A stretch of DNA of 64,000 bases from CBDBZX01 sp965213645 (lineage in GTDB: Bacteria; Deinococcota; Deinococci; Deinococcales; Trueperaceae). The stretch lies in the NCBI GenBank assembly GCA_965213645.1, contig CBDBZX010000004.1:496001-560000 (forward strand). Reading direction: 5' to 3'. The first letter of the stretch is position 1; the number at the start of each line of letters is the position of its first letter. Positions 8,420 through 15,611 of the stretch are shown one piece after another. A model generated the notes under the pieces. The model had not been told where the DNA came from. It made no database searches and saw only the letters and a list, made by a program, of their open reading frames with translations. The translations under genes were made by a program, and so were the position numbers.

Positions 8420-8915
8420 CTAAATGAGAGCGCATAGTGGAAGAGGTTAGCGACATTAAAAACAGTGAGGTGCAAGAGCGCATAGATGCTCTATTTGTAC
8501 GGTTTCTGCCGAGGAAAAGGCGTGGACTTCACCACTCGAGCCCCTCCCCCAACCCCGCATGTGAACGATTTTGCTTGCAACAGATACGATGTTTCGTGCT
8601 CCATCCACACCTGATTCAGCGCTCGCGTGGAGCAACGATGATTCTCATAGCAGTTCCACTTATCGTTGCACCACTTCTCCGCAGATATCATCTCTTTAAG
8701 TACGTGTCAGACAACACTCTTTCTAGTGAGGGTGTAACCGACCAGATGATACCTGCTATTAAATAAGCTGTGAGAGGTCAAAACTCGAGCCTTTCAACGC
8801 ACGGCTTTGTGAAAAGTGAGGTATCCTTACCCGTTCACAATCTGACGAAACAGCACGCACGCAGCGTAGGCTACGCCCAACCTCTTGAATATGAAACGTG
8901 TTCTACTCGACTATT
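8420..8915. other. Intergenic region with repeat fragments, no gene seen
   Basis: I see no credible gene in about 500 bases. It holds CTCGAG sites at 8535 and 8784, half of an inverted dispersed repeat (8643-8690) whose partner lies at about 11550, and the phrase TGATACCTGCTATT at 8747 that recurs at 36834. A 110-codon open frame across it has no protein-like features. Confidence 0.5.
8643..8690 (-). repeat. Dispersed repeat, left member of an inverted pair
   Basis: Read on the minus strand this contains CGGAGAAGTGG, a short insertion that repeats AAGTGG, and then AACTGCTATGA. The same words occur on the plus strand at about 11560-11582 without the insertion. The pair brackets the MFS exporter and antiporter genes in opposite orientation. 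Confidence 0.45.
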
Positions 8916-10403
8916 ATGTCCTCTAATTCCAATAGCGACTCTGACAGTCAGAAGTGGTTTGTCCTCATCGCCGCGAGCCTCGGCACATTTTTAGGAACAG
9001 TGATGGCGACGAGCGTCAACGTGGCGCTGCCCTCGCTGGTGAGCGCCTTGGAGACGCAGTTCGCCGTGGTGCAGTGGGTGGTGCTCTCCTTTCTGCTGAC
9101 CAACGCCGTGCTCTTGCCCATCGTCGGGCGCTTGGCGGATATGTTCGGCAAGAAATCGCTCTTTATCGTGGGCTACCTCGTGTTTACGCTCGGCTCGCTC
9201 TTTTGCGGTCTTGCGGGGAGCGTGTTTTGGCTGATTGGCTTTCGCGTCGTGCAAGGCGTCGGCGCGGCGCTCCTCACGGCGCTCAGCTTAGCGATTGTCA
9301 CGGATGTTTTTCCCGACAACGAGCGAGGCAAAGCGTTAGGCATTACGGGCTCGGTGCTCTCGAGCGGCATCGTCGTCGGCCCGACTTTGGGCGGCTTTCT
9401 GGTGGACGCGCTCTCCTGGCACTGGGTCTTTTTCATCGGCGTGCCGATTGGCATTATCGGAATGCTGCTCGCGCTTCGCTTCGTACCCGCGTATGAACCC
9501 AAAGGTGGACAGCACTTCGATTTGCCGGGGGCGGCGGTGCTCTTTAGCTGCTTGTTGGCGCTCTTGCTCGCGCTGACCTTGGGGCAACAGCGTGGCTTTG
9601 GTGGACCTCTTACCTTGGGGCTTTTTGCGGCGAGCGCCTCTATGTTGGGGCTTTTTGTGTGGCTCGAGCTGCGCACCCCCGAGCCCGTCATCGACCTGCG
9701 GCTCTTCAAAAACGCCGACCTCACCATCGGCTTGGTCACTGGTTTTGCCACCTTTGTTTCGATAGCAGGCACGATCTTTCTGATGCCCTTTTACTTGGAA
9801 AATATCCTCGGCTACGCACCTCGAAACGTCGGCTTGCTCATGGCGATTGTGCCCGTGGTGCTGGTCTTCATCGCGCCCGTCGCGGGCAGCTTGTCGGACA
9901 GGTACGGCCCTCGGCCCATTACCGTCGTCGGGCTGGTGCTCGTCTTGGTGGGCTACCTCTTGATTGGCACGCTAAACGAGGAGACCACGGCGCTCAGCTA
10001 TGTGCTGCTCTTCTTGCCGATTGGTCTAGGTATGGGCACCTTTCAGTCGCCGAACAACAGCGCCATCATGGGCGCGGTGCCGAGGGCGCAGTCCGGGGTG
10101 GCAGGCGGACTTCTCTCCGAAACGCGGGCGCTTGGACAAACGAGCGGCATCGCGGTGCTCGGCACGCTCTGGGCGGCGCGGGTGGCGGCGCGTGCGCCGG
10201 GGCCCATAGGCGGCGACGCGACGAGCGCGCCTATTGCTGCGCAAGTCGGTGGCTTACACGATATGTTCCTCTTCATCCAGGTCATGATTGCCCTGGCTTT
10301 GGTGCTCTGCGTGTGGGACCTCATTCGGCGTCGAACAGGTGAGAGTAGGGCAGATAAAGATGAAGGTACGCATGGCCCAGGGGTTGCAACAGCAAAGCGG
10401 TAG
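8916..10403 (+). CDS. MFS drug exporter, DHA2 (EmrB/QacA) family
   Basis: This is a proton-driven multidrug exporter of about 495 residues with the length and helix content of a 14-segment DHA2 protein. Signature segments are present: GTVMATSVNVALPSL (motif D1 type), GRLADMFGKKSLFIVGYLVF (motif A), IGFRVVQGVGAALLTAL and GITGSVLSSGIVVGPTLGG (antiporter motif C). I place the start at the ATG at 8916; a GTG at 8898 would add six residues. The antiporter gene starts 13 bases after its stop, so the two are probably cotranscribed. The substrate is unknown. Confidence 0.9.
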   Translation: MSSNSNSDSDSQKWFVLIAASLGTFLGTVMATSVNVALPSLVSALETQFAVVQWVVLSFLLTNAVLLPIVGRLADMFGKKSLFIVGYLVFTLGSLFCGLAGSVFWLIGFRVVQGVGAALLTALSLAIVTDVFPDNERGKALGITGSVLSSGIVVGPTLGGFLVDALSWHWVFFIGVPIGIIGMLLALRFVPAYEPKGGQHFDLPGAAVLFSCLLALLLALTLGQQRGFGGPLTLGLFAASASMLGLFVWLELRTPEPVIDLRLFKNADLTIGLVTGFATFVSIAGTIFLMPFYLENILGYAPRNVGLLMAIVPVVLVFIAPVAGSLSDRYGPRPITVVGLVLVLVGYLLIGTLNEETTALSYVLLFLPIGLGMGTFQSPNNSAIMGAVPRAQSGVAGGLLSETRALGQTSGIAVLGTLWAARVAARAPGPIGGDATSAPIAAQVGGLHDMFLFIQVMIALALVLCVWDLIRRRTGESRADKDEGTHGPGVATAKR

Positions 10404-10415
10404 ACTACGTTACCT

Positions 10416-11459
10416 ATGATTGACTTCTCTGCGTTCTCCCTCCCCATCATCTTTACGCTCTTCCTCGCGGCAGCCGTCGTCATCGCGTTGGTCGGCACGC
10501 GCCTCACCAAAGTCGCTGACCTCTTGGCGGACAAGACAGGTCTCGGCGAAGCCATCGTCGGCGCAGTCATGTTGGGCGCAGCCACGTCACTTTCGGGCAT
10601 TGTCACTTCGGTTACGGCAGCGGCGGGCGGCGCGGCGGAACTTGCCGTTAGCAACGCGCTTGGCGGCGTCGCGGCGCAAACTGTATTCTTGGCGGTCGCC
10701 GACATGAGCTACCGCAACATCAACTTGGAGCACGCCGCCGCGTCGATTGCCAACTTGATGCAGGGGACGCTCCTAGCGACGCTCTTAGCCATACCCATCA
10801 TGGCGCTCGCTGGTCCCGATGTCAGCTACTTCGGTATCCATCCCGCCTCTATCATCCTCATCCTCGCTTACGGCTTCGGCATCCGGCTCATCGCTCAAGC
10901 GGAAGAGGACCCGATGTGGGGTCCTTACCGCACCCCTGAAACGAAAGAGGACGACCCCGACGAGTCGGAAGAGGAGGCCAAGCAGACCAGCCTCACGCGC
11001 CTCTGGACGAGCTTTTTCGTCCTTGCTTTGCTGCTCGGTATCGCAGGTTTCGTAGTTGCAGAAACGGGCGTGCAGATTGCAGCGCAAACGGGTATTTCCG
11101 CGACCATCGTCGGCGGCCTCCTCACCGCGATTGCGACCTCTCTGCCCGAACTCGTCACGACCATCGCCGCCGTGCGGCGCGGCGCACTCACCTTGGCGGT
11201 GGGCGGCGTGATTGGCGGCAACGCCTTTGACACGCTCTTCGTGGCCTTTTCGGACTTCGCCTACCGCGATGGGTCCATTTACCACGCGATTACCAATCAG
11301 CAAGTTTTCATCATCGCGCTGACCATCCTGATGACGGGCATCTTGCTGTTGGGGCTGCTACGGCGTGAGAAAAAGGGTATCGGCAACATCGGTTTCGAGA
11401 GCTTCTTGACGCTCGCGCTTTACTTCGGCTCGTTTATATTGCTTTATTTTTCCGGTTAG
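10416..11459 (+). CDS. Na+/Ca2+ exchanger-like (CaCA) membrane antiporter
   Basis: This 347-residue membrane protein has the internal duplication of cation/Ca2+ exchangers. The first alpha repeat is divergent (GAVMLGAATSLSGIVTSVTAA, with SNALGGVAAQTVFLAVAD), while the second is close to consensus (GLLTAIATSLPELVTTIAAV, with VGGVIGGNAFDTLFVAFSD). The Pro-Glu pair of the second repeat is present; in the first repeat the Glu position is occupied by Ser-Gly, which is unusual for a Ca2+-coordinating site. An acidic loop near 160-185 separates the halves. It is likely cotranscribed with the MFS exporter. Confidence 0.85.
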   Translation: MIDFSAFSLPIIFTLFLAAAVVIALVGTRLTKVADLLADKTGLGEAIVGAVMLGAATSLSGIVTSVTAAAGGAAELAVSNALGGVAAQTVFLAVADMSYRNINLEHAAASIANLMQGTLLATLLAIPIMALAGPDVSYFGIHPASIILILAYGFGIRLIAQAEEDPMWGPYRTPETKEDDPDESEEEAKQTSLTRLWTSFFVLALLLGIAGFVVAETGVQIAAQTGISATIVGGLLTAIATSLPELVTTIAAVRRGALTLAVGGVIGGNAFDTLFVAFSDFAYRDGSIYHAITNQQVFIIALTILMTGILLLGLLRREKKGIGNIGFESFLTLALYFGSFILLYFSG

Positions 11460-11790
11460 GCACTTTGCCTCTGAATAAGCGGTTACGGCCCTTTAGCACA
11501 CTGCTCCGCCATGCTAAAGAGGTCACAAAAAAGTGAGTTTGTTCTGCGAGCTGAAATCTACGGAGAAGTGGAACTGCTATAAAAGGTCACAGCAAAATAC
11601 TCAAGAGGCTTTTGCAATGAGGTCTACTGAATATTAAAAAGATATATCTGTAAGCGCACGACTCGAGCCCGCCCCTTCTATAGCGTGTGAAGCACATTTG
11701 CTGTAAAATACCGTGTGTTTAATCCTACGCTTTACTACGTGCTGAGCCTAAAACAAGCCTCAAAAATAAATCCCGCTATGAAATTCGCGC
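11460..11790. other. Intergenic region with repeat half, no gene seen
   Basis: The 330 bases carry the right member of the inverted dispersed repeat (about 11550-11582) and a CTCGAG at 11662. The stretch from ACTCGAGCCC at 11661 to about 11715 resembles 8534-8582 (ACTCGAGCCC, then GTGAA, then a TTTGCT word). I see no convincing gene or terminator. Confidence 0.45.
11550..11582 (+). repeat. Dispersed repeat, right member of an inverted pair
   Basis: GAAATCTACGGAGAAGTGG runs directly into AACTGCTATAA. The reverse complement of 8643-8690 has the same words with a short insertion. See the left member for context. Confidence 0.45.
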
Positions 11791-12645
11791 ATGCCTAGAC
11801 TCGTTTTAGGCAATCGGGGCGGCGTTCTGGCACTGCCGCAAGCACGCGGCGTGCTCGCCGAACTGAGCGAAGGCTGGCCTGATGTCAACATCACCCAAAA
11901 GACCGTGCGCGGCGAGAGTTCAGGCGAGCTGTTGGACGCACTTTCAGCGGGCCGCGTCAACATCGCCTTGCAGAGCTTAGAGGGGCTGCCGCCGAGCCTA
12001 CCTAACGGGCTGATGCTCGCCGCCGTGACGAAAAGGCTCGAGCCCCGAGCCGCTTTAGTCAACCGACAAGCGAAAGACTTAGCGTCACTAGCAAAAGGCA
12101 GCGTCGTAGGCGTAAGCACGCCGCGCGACCGCGCTTTTTTGTTGGCGAACCGCAAAGACATTGAGGTCACGACGGTTTCTGGCGACGTTGACGCGAATTT
12201 GGCGCTGCTCGCTACGGGTGAGGTGGACGCGCTCATCATGGCGAGTGCGCACCTTTTACAGCTCGAGCGCAGAGAGCGCCTCAACGTGCTTTTAGAGCCC
12301 GCCATCTTTACGCCAGCCGTAGGACAAGGTTCACTCGGCTTAGTCGTCAAAGAGGATGATGACCTCGCTATCGACCTTGCTTACACCCTGCAACACCGCC
12401 CTAGCTTCGACCGCGTCAGAGCAGAGCGGAGTTTCGCGCGAGCGCTTAACGTCACTCCTCACGCACTTGGCGCACTCGCCACGGTAACGTCAGAGGGCGA
12501 GCTTAGTCTCTTCGGCGCAGTCGCGGATATGGGAGGCGACCTCGTCATCCAGGCTGAAGTTTCGGGTGAAGCGAGTGAAGCGGAGGAGTTAGGGCGCGAG
12601 CTTGCTCAAGATGTGTTGGAGCAACTTAAAGCGCTCGCCTCCTAG
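11791..12645 (+). CDS. Hydroxymethylbilane-synthase-like protein, catalytically degenerate
   Basis: The 284-residue chain follows the HemC (porphobilinogen deaminase) fold from end to end, but the key residues of the enzyme are gone. The start LVLGNRGGVLALPQARGV mirrors the HemC ATRxSxLALWQA segment. AVHSHKDLP is replaced by ALQSLEGLP, GTSAARRQAQL by GVSTPRDRAFL, and RGNVxTR by a segment with no Arg (VSGDVDANL). The cofactor-binding Cys motif GGC is replaced within RALNVTPHALGALA. Only the PAxGQGxL loop (TPAVGQGSLGL) survives. A normal hemC is encoded at 21.8 kb. This protein probably does not make hydroxymethylbilane; it may bind a tetrapyrrole or another small ligand, or be a regulator. No function can be assigned. 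Confidence 0.8.
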   Translation: MPRLVLGNRGGVLALPQARGVLAELSEGWPDVNITQKTVRGESSGELLDALSAGRVNIALQSLEGLPPSLPNGLMLAAVTKRLEPRAALVNRQAKDLASLAKGSVVGVSTPRDRAFLLANRKDIEVTTVSGDVDANLALLATGEVDALIMASAHLLQLERRERLNVLLEPAIFTPAVGQGSLGLVVKEDDDLAIDLAYTLQHRPSFDRVRAERSFARALNVTPHALGALATVTSEGELSLFGAVADMGGDLVIQAEVSGEASEAEELGRELAQDVLEQLKALAS

Positions 12646-12649
12646 TCTT

Positions 12650-12955
12650 CTACGCCGCTTGACGTACGTCCACCACGGCGCACGCGGCGACGCAACTACA
12701 CACCTCTTCGCCGCGCACGACCTCTAAAGGTTCGGAGCAGTGAGCGCATACCTCGAGTTCACCCGTTCCCTCACAAACCTCGCATAGAGAGGTGTGCTCG
12801 AAGGGGAGGTACGCGCCGGAGTGATGCGCCGTGTAACCGGGACCAGTGGTGTAAACCTCGCCACCTTCGCCGTCACAATATGGGCACGTTGTAAGCATAA
12901 ACCCGGCGTTCGCGCTGTCTTTTCCCTCACTAATGCTGTCAAGAAGAGCTTTCAT
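12650..12955 (-). CDS. Small DnaJ-like zinc-finger protein
   Basis: A 101-residue protein with four cysteine pairs: CPYCDGEGG, CEVCEGTGEL, CAHC and CSC. The first two are CxxCxGxG elements as in the DnaJ/Hsp33-type zinc centre, though no J domain is present. It may bind zinc and act in protein or nucleic-acid quality control, but no specific role is known to me. It lies downstream of the ddrA group on the same strand, after a hairpin, and its stop is five bases from the end of the HemC-like gene on the other strand. A weak AAGAGG ribosome site precedes the ATG. Confidence 0.7.
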   Translation of the reverse strand: MKALLDSISEGKDSANAGFMLTTCPYCDGEGGEVYTTGPGYTAHHSGAYLPFEHTSLCEVCEGTGELEVCAHCSEPLEVVRGEEVCSCVAACAVVDVRQAA

Positions 12956-12990
12956 TCACAACCTCTTTGGCTAGAGACGTAAGGGGCTAA

Positions 12991-13021
12991 GGGCTCGAGT
13001 CGTAACAGACGACTCGAGCCC
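12991..13021. repeat. Perfect hairpin built from two CTCGAG sites
   Basis: GGGCTCGAGTCGT (12991-13003) and ACGACTCGAGCCC (13009-13021) form a 13-base-pair stem with a 5-base loop. No T tract follows on either strand, so it is not a classical intrinsic terminator. It may still end or protect the ddrA transcript. Confidence 0.75.
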
Positions 13022-13112
13022 CTCTCCAAACTAAGCTGCGTTCTACTCGGGATTCGTCCGTAACCTTGAACGCGGTCCTGAGCAACGCTCTGTAAATCGG
13101 TAAACTACCCTT

Positions 13113-13283
13113 TTAAGCGGTGTGTATCCGCTCAGCCCGCACGCTCTCTACGCACTTCATCACCCGACCACAGCGGCTGCAACTTACGGCGACGTTTTGG
13201 AGCAAAACTGTCACGCGGCGCTTGCACTTGGGGCAGCGGTAGAGGTGTTCGTGTTCGGCCTGAACAGTAACTGTACTCGTCAC
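13113..13283 (-). CDS. 56-residue zinc-ribbon protein coupled to ddrA
   Basis: A short gene running from GTG at 13283 down to TAA at 13113. The start overlaps the ddrA stop in a GTGA arrangement, so translation is coupled. The product has two cysteine pairs, YRCPKCKRRVTV and VSCSRCGRVMKC, the layout of a rubredoxin-like zinc ribbon, and a basic character. This suggests a nucleic-acid or protein adaptor working with DdrA (inference). The Cys spacing and coupling make it much more convincing than a chance frame. The opposite-strand open frame over the same bases shows no such features. Confidence 0.75.
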   Translation of the reverse strand: MTSTVTVQAEHEHLYRCPKCKRRVTVLLQNVAVSCSRCGRVMKCVESVRAERIHTA

Positions 13284-13972
13284 GCCGCTTGCCGTGCTAC
13301 GCCGCGCTCCGCTTGAGCACGCTTAGCGACGTTCCAGACCTCGAGCGCTTCCGCTTCGCTCAACGCGGTGAACTGCGCGACCTCATGACCGAGCACGGTG
13401 GCGGCGAGCCGATACTGCTCAGACTTTTCTAAGCCCAACTTTTCCATCTCGCGGTGCATCGCGTTGGCGCGACCTTTGGAGAGGGTTGGTAGGGTGGGGT
13501 GTTCGGCTCGAGGTAAGAACCGCTCAGGCAGCGTCGGCGTCTCAGTAAGCCGCCGCGCGTTCTCGTCGTACGGAACCCAAACGATGGGTATATCGTAGAG
13601 GTAGCGGCCTAATCCGAACTTTACGCAGGCCCGCTTAAAGGCTTGCGCCTCCGCCGCCGTACCGGGTGCAAAACCCTCGTTTTCTTCACCCGTCGAAGCG
13701 CGCGTCAACTCACCAATCGTGAGGTCACAGATGATGCGCGACTCGCCCCAAGGCCGAAAACTCACGCTCCAGAGACCGGGGCAGACCTGGTTGAGCCTGT
13801 CTTCGTACACGCGCGGCTCGGCGTACGGTAGGGCTTGCGCCCGCTTCTTATCGCGGCTCACGACGCCCGCTCGCCAATAGATGGAGGACGCGGGGAAGGG
13901 CTGAGCGAGTTGTTCTAAAAGCGCAGGCCAGGTCAATTCTGCACTTGTATCTTTGCTGAAACCTGTATTCAT
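13280..13972 (-). CDS. ddrA: DdrA-like Rad52-family DNA-damage response protein
   Basis: DdrA of Deinococcus binds and protects 3' single-stranded ends after irradiation and is a Rad52/Rad22-superfamily protein. This 230-residue protein matches the family pattern: an N-terminal LLEQLAQPFPASSIYWRAGVV (the DdrA QAPFPAHTVAWKPG segment), EDRLNQVCPGLWSVSF, AQAFKRACVKFGLGRYLYDI and IVWVPYDE. The last two are the most conserved Rad52-like pieces. A C-terminal region of about 70 residues continues beyond the core. The Shine-Dalgarno site is strong (AAGGAGGG). It sits between a hypothetical gene upstream (gap 11 bases) and the zinc ribbon, with lexA just before, which fits a DNA-damage cluster. I see no clear RDRM operator. 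Confidence 0.87.
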   Translation of the reverse strand: MNTGFSKDTSAELTWPALLEQLAQPFPASSIYWRAGVVSRDKKRAQALPYAEPRVYEDRLNQVCPGLWSVSFRPWGESRIICDLTIGELTRASTGEENEGFAPGTAAEAQAFKRACVKFGLGRYLYDIPIVWVPYDENARRLTETPTLPERFLPRAEHPTLPTLSKGRANAMHREMEKLGLEKSEQYRLAATVLGHEVAQFTALSEAEALEVWNVAKRAQAERGVARQAA

Positions 13973-13983
13973 ATCATCCCTCC

Positions 13984-14343
13984 TTACGCGGCGTAGGCGA
14001 ACGCTTCTTCGTTGGTTGATAAAGTTTTGGGACGTTCTAAGGTGCGCTCGTAGACGGCTGCGCCTACGAACTCGGATTCCACAGCCTGTTTTACCTCAGC
14101 AAAGACGAGTACGCCCCCCTCGCTCCGGTGACGTTTACGCAGCAAGATGCCGTAACCATCCAAGAGGTAGACGAGGCCGAAAAACTTGGGCACAGCCTCG
14201 GCGCGAATCAACCCTAAACAGAGCGTTCCTCCGGCGGCGACGCAAGCGGTGAGTTCGGCGGCTAAAATGTCGATGCGTTCGCTGGCGGCGTCTTGCTGCC
14301 AGGTACTTGACAAATCCCTGAAGACACGTGCAGGATAGTTCAT
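13984..14343 (-). CDS. Conserved-looking hypothetical protein upstream of ddrA
   Basis: A 119-residue protein I do not recognise. It has a predicted mixed alpha/beta make-up, with a central hydrophobic stretch FFGLVYLLDGYGILLRKRHRS and no signal peptide. A good AAAGGAG ribosome site precedes the ATG, and ddrA starts 11 bases after its stop, so the two are almost certainly cotranscribed. A nested hairpin lies immediately upstream. Its position between lexA and ddrA makes a role in the damage response plausible but unproven. Confidence 0.65.
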   Translation of the reverse strand: MNYPARVFRDLSSTWQQDAASERIDILAAELTACVAAGGTLCLGLIRAEAVPKFFGLVYLLDGYGILLRKRHRSEGGVLVFAEVKQAVESEFVGAAVYERTLERPKTLSTNEEAFAYAA

Positions 14344-14362
14344 GAGCTAGTTCTCCTTTAGG

Positions 14363-14398
14363 CCCACCTCGTTACCCTTATCACAGGGTTAGGGTGGG
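14363..14398. promoter_or_regulatory. Nested hairpin before the ddrA operon
   Basis: CCCACC (14363-14368) pairs with GGTGGG (14393-14398), and inside it ACCC (14374-14377) pairs with GGGT (14386-14389). It is about 20 bases upstream of the first gene of the ddrA operon, so it could be an operator or a leader hairpin rather than the lexA terminator, which would be over 200 bases away. Confidence 0.4.
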
Positions 14399-14602
14399 TG
14401 TGAGCTAGAAGCTAGAAAGTGTGGGCTCGCGCAACTCTTGGCGGATGGGGCGCGGGCTTCTGCTTTGGCCTCTGCTTTTGAGAGGAATCTCTACATTTGC
14501 AGCAGGTTCGTCTGGTCAGACGCTTCCGGTCAATCAAATAGCTTTGGGTGCGTCTACAGCTAACATCTGCGCAATTCAAATTCTGAGCATTTCTTTACTC
14601 AA

Positions 14603-15217
14603 TTACACCTCCTCATAGAGCGTGCTGAGCAGTTCACCGCGCACCAGACCCAAATAAATACCCTCGATGTGCACTTCCCTAGCGTCCACGCTGAGCGTCG
14701 GATACTGCGGGTTGTGCGGTCTTAACGCGACCGTTTTAGGGTCTAACTTATCGAGATACTTCAAGGTGACTTCGCTATTACCGACGCGCACCGCGCAGAT
14801 TTCGCCGCTACGCATAGGGACGCCCTTCTTGAAGACCACCACGTCGCTGTCTTGGATAAGGTCGGCCATCGAGTCGCCGGAGACGCGCAAGGCAAAATGA
14901 TTGCGTCCGTCGTGAAGCGGCAAGTAGCCTTCGGGCTCGGCTAAGGCTTCGCTCAAAGGGCCTGCGGGGATGCTCCCTAAAACGGGTACGCCCGTAGCTC
15001 TTGCAGGTAGCTCGAGCCTCGGTGACTGCCCTCTACCCCGACTTTCAAAGACGAGATAACCCTTTTTGTGAAGCGCCTCGAGATGCTGCTTGAGTGATAC
15101 GTAGTGGATGTTGAGCTCACGCGCAAAGGGGGCAAGCTCAGGGCAGGTTCCCGTCCTGGACTTGTGCTCGCAGATTCGCTCAAACACTTTGCGCTGCATC
15201 TTGGGTAACTGGGTCAT
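14603..15217 (-). CDS. lexA: LexA repressor
   Basis: LexA represses DNA-damage genes and cuts itself when stimulated by RecA. The 204-residue protein has an N-terminal winged helix (MQRKVFERICEHKSRTGTCP, then LKQHLEALHKKGYLVF) followed by the S24 autoprotease domain. The Ala-Gly scissile bond is in GSIPAGPL, the nucleophile Ser in RVSGDSMADL and the general-base Lys in EVTLKYL, so self-cleavage should be intact. The leader holds a tandem array of ribosome-site-like repeats and a strong palindrome at 15291-15311 that is a good candidate for its own operator. Confidence 0.92.
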   Translation of the reverse strand: MTQLPKMQRKVFERICEHKSRTGTCPELAPFARELNIHYVSLKQHLEALHKKGYLVFESRGRGQSPRLELPARATGVPVLGSIPAGPLSEALAEPEGYLPLHDGRNHFALRVSGDSMADLIQDSDVVVFKKGVPMRSGEICAVRVGNSEVTLKYLDKLDPKTVALRPHNPQYPTLSVDAREVHIEGIYLGLVRGELLSTLYEEV

Positions 15218-15277
15218 AGCTCCTTCACAATCTCCTTATCGGCTCCTTGTCGGCTCTTTGTTGGCTCCTCGCCGGTT
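15218..15277 (-). repeat. Tandem 11-base Shine-Dalgarno-like repeats in the lexA leader
   Basis: Read on the minus strand toward the ATG, the leader is GAGGAGCCAAC, AAAGAGCCGAC, AAGGAGCCGAT, AAGGAGATTGTG and AAGGAGCT before ATG. These are about five units of 11-12 bases, each with an AAGGAG-like core. Only the last is at proper spacing from the start codon. Confidence 0.7.
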
Positions 15278-15290
15278 CCATTCTGGTGCG

Positions 15291-15311
15291 TTACCTTATT
15301 TATTAAGGTAA
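15291..15311. promoter_or_regulatory. Palindromic operator candidate upstream of lexA
   Basis: TTACCTTA (15291-15298) and TAAGGTAA (15304-15311) are perfect inverted arms with a 5-base spacer. Another half-site-like AGGTAAGG follows at about 15319. It lies about 75 bases before the lexA start, in the right place for autoregulation. The binding protein is not proven. Confidence 0.5.
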
Positions 15312-15475
15312 ACTCAGTATAGGTAAGGCAGTGCGTCCGTGTCAAGCGGTGGATAACATGAGCGTAGAGGCGTGCGATACGGATTCCGTTATATTCTCTA
15401 TCACCGAGAAAGGCGCTCGATAATAGTTCACGCCACTTCATCCGTATCTTCTTTCCCACTCACTACGTTCGGATT

Positions 15476-15497
15476 GATTCATTGTCATGAATGAATC
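15476..15497. promoter_or_regulatory. Inverted repeat upstream of the TPR-GGDEF gene
   Basis: GATTCATT (15476-15483) and AATGAATC (15490-15497) are perfect arms with a 6-base spacer. They are flanked by a weaker outer pair CGGATT and AATCCG. It may be an operator in the divergent lexA/GGDEF region. Confidence 0.4.
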
Positions 15498-15611
15498 CAT
15501 CGAAATCCGTATGAAGCGCCAGATCTACGCTTTGTGAATTTTCTTGCTCGTTGTGGACTTTCTTTCTTGTGCAAAGCAGGCTACACTACTGTAAGAGGCG
15601 ATGAACACCGT

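Noticed and set aside
8437..8766. Open frame of 109 codons upstream of the MFS exporter
   Set aside because: No ribosome site, no recognisable composition or motifs, and it runs across repeat fragments. Considered intergenic.
13122..13316. Plus-strand 64-codon frame opposite the zinc-ribbon gene
   Set aside because: The minus-strand frame has two CxxC pairs and start-stop coupling with ddrA, so the plus-strand frame is its shadow.
15214..15459. Minus-strand 81-codon frame over the lexA promoter
   Set aside because: It covers the palindrome, the tandem repeat array and the lexA start. It reads like translated regulatory DNA, with no family features.
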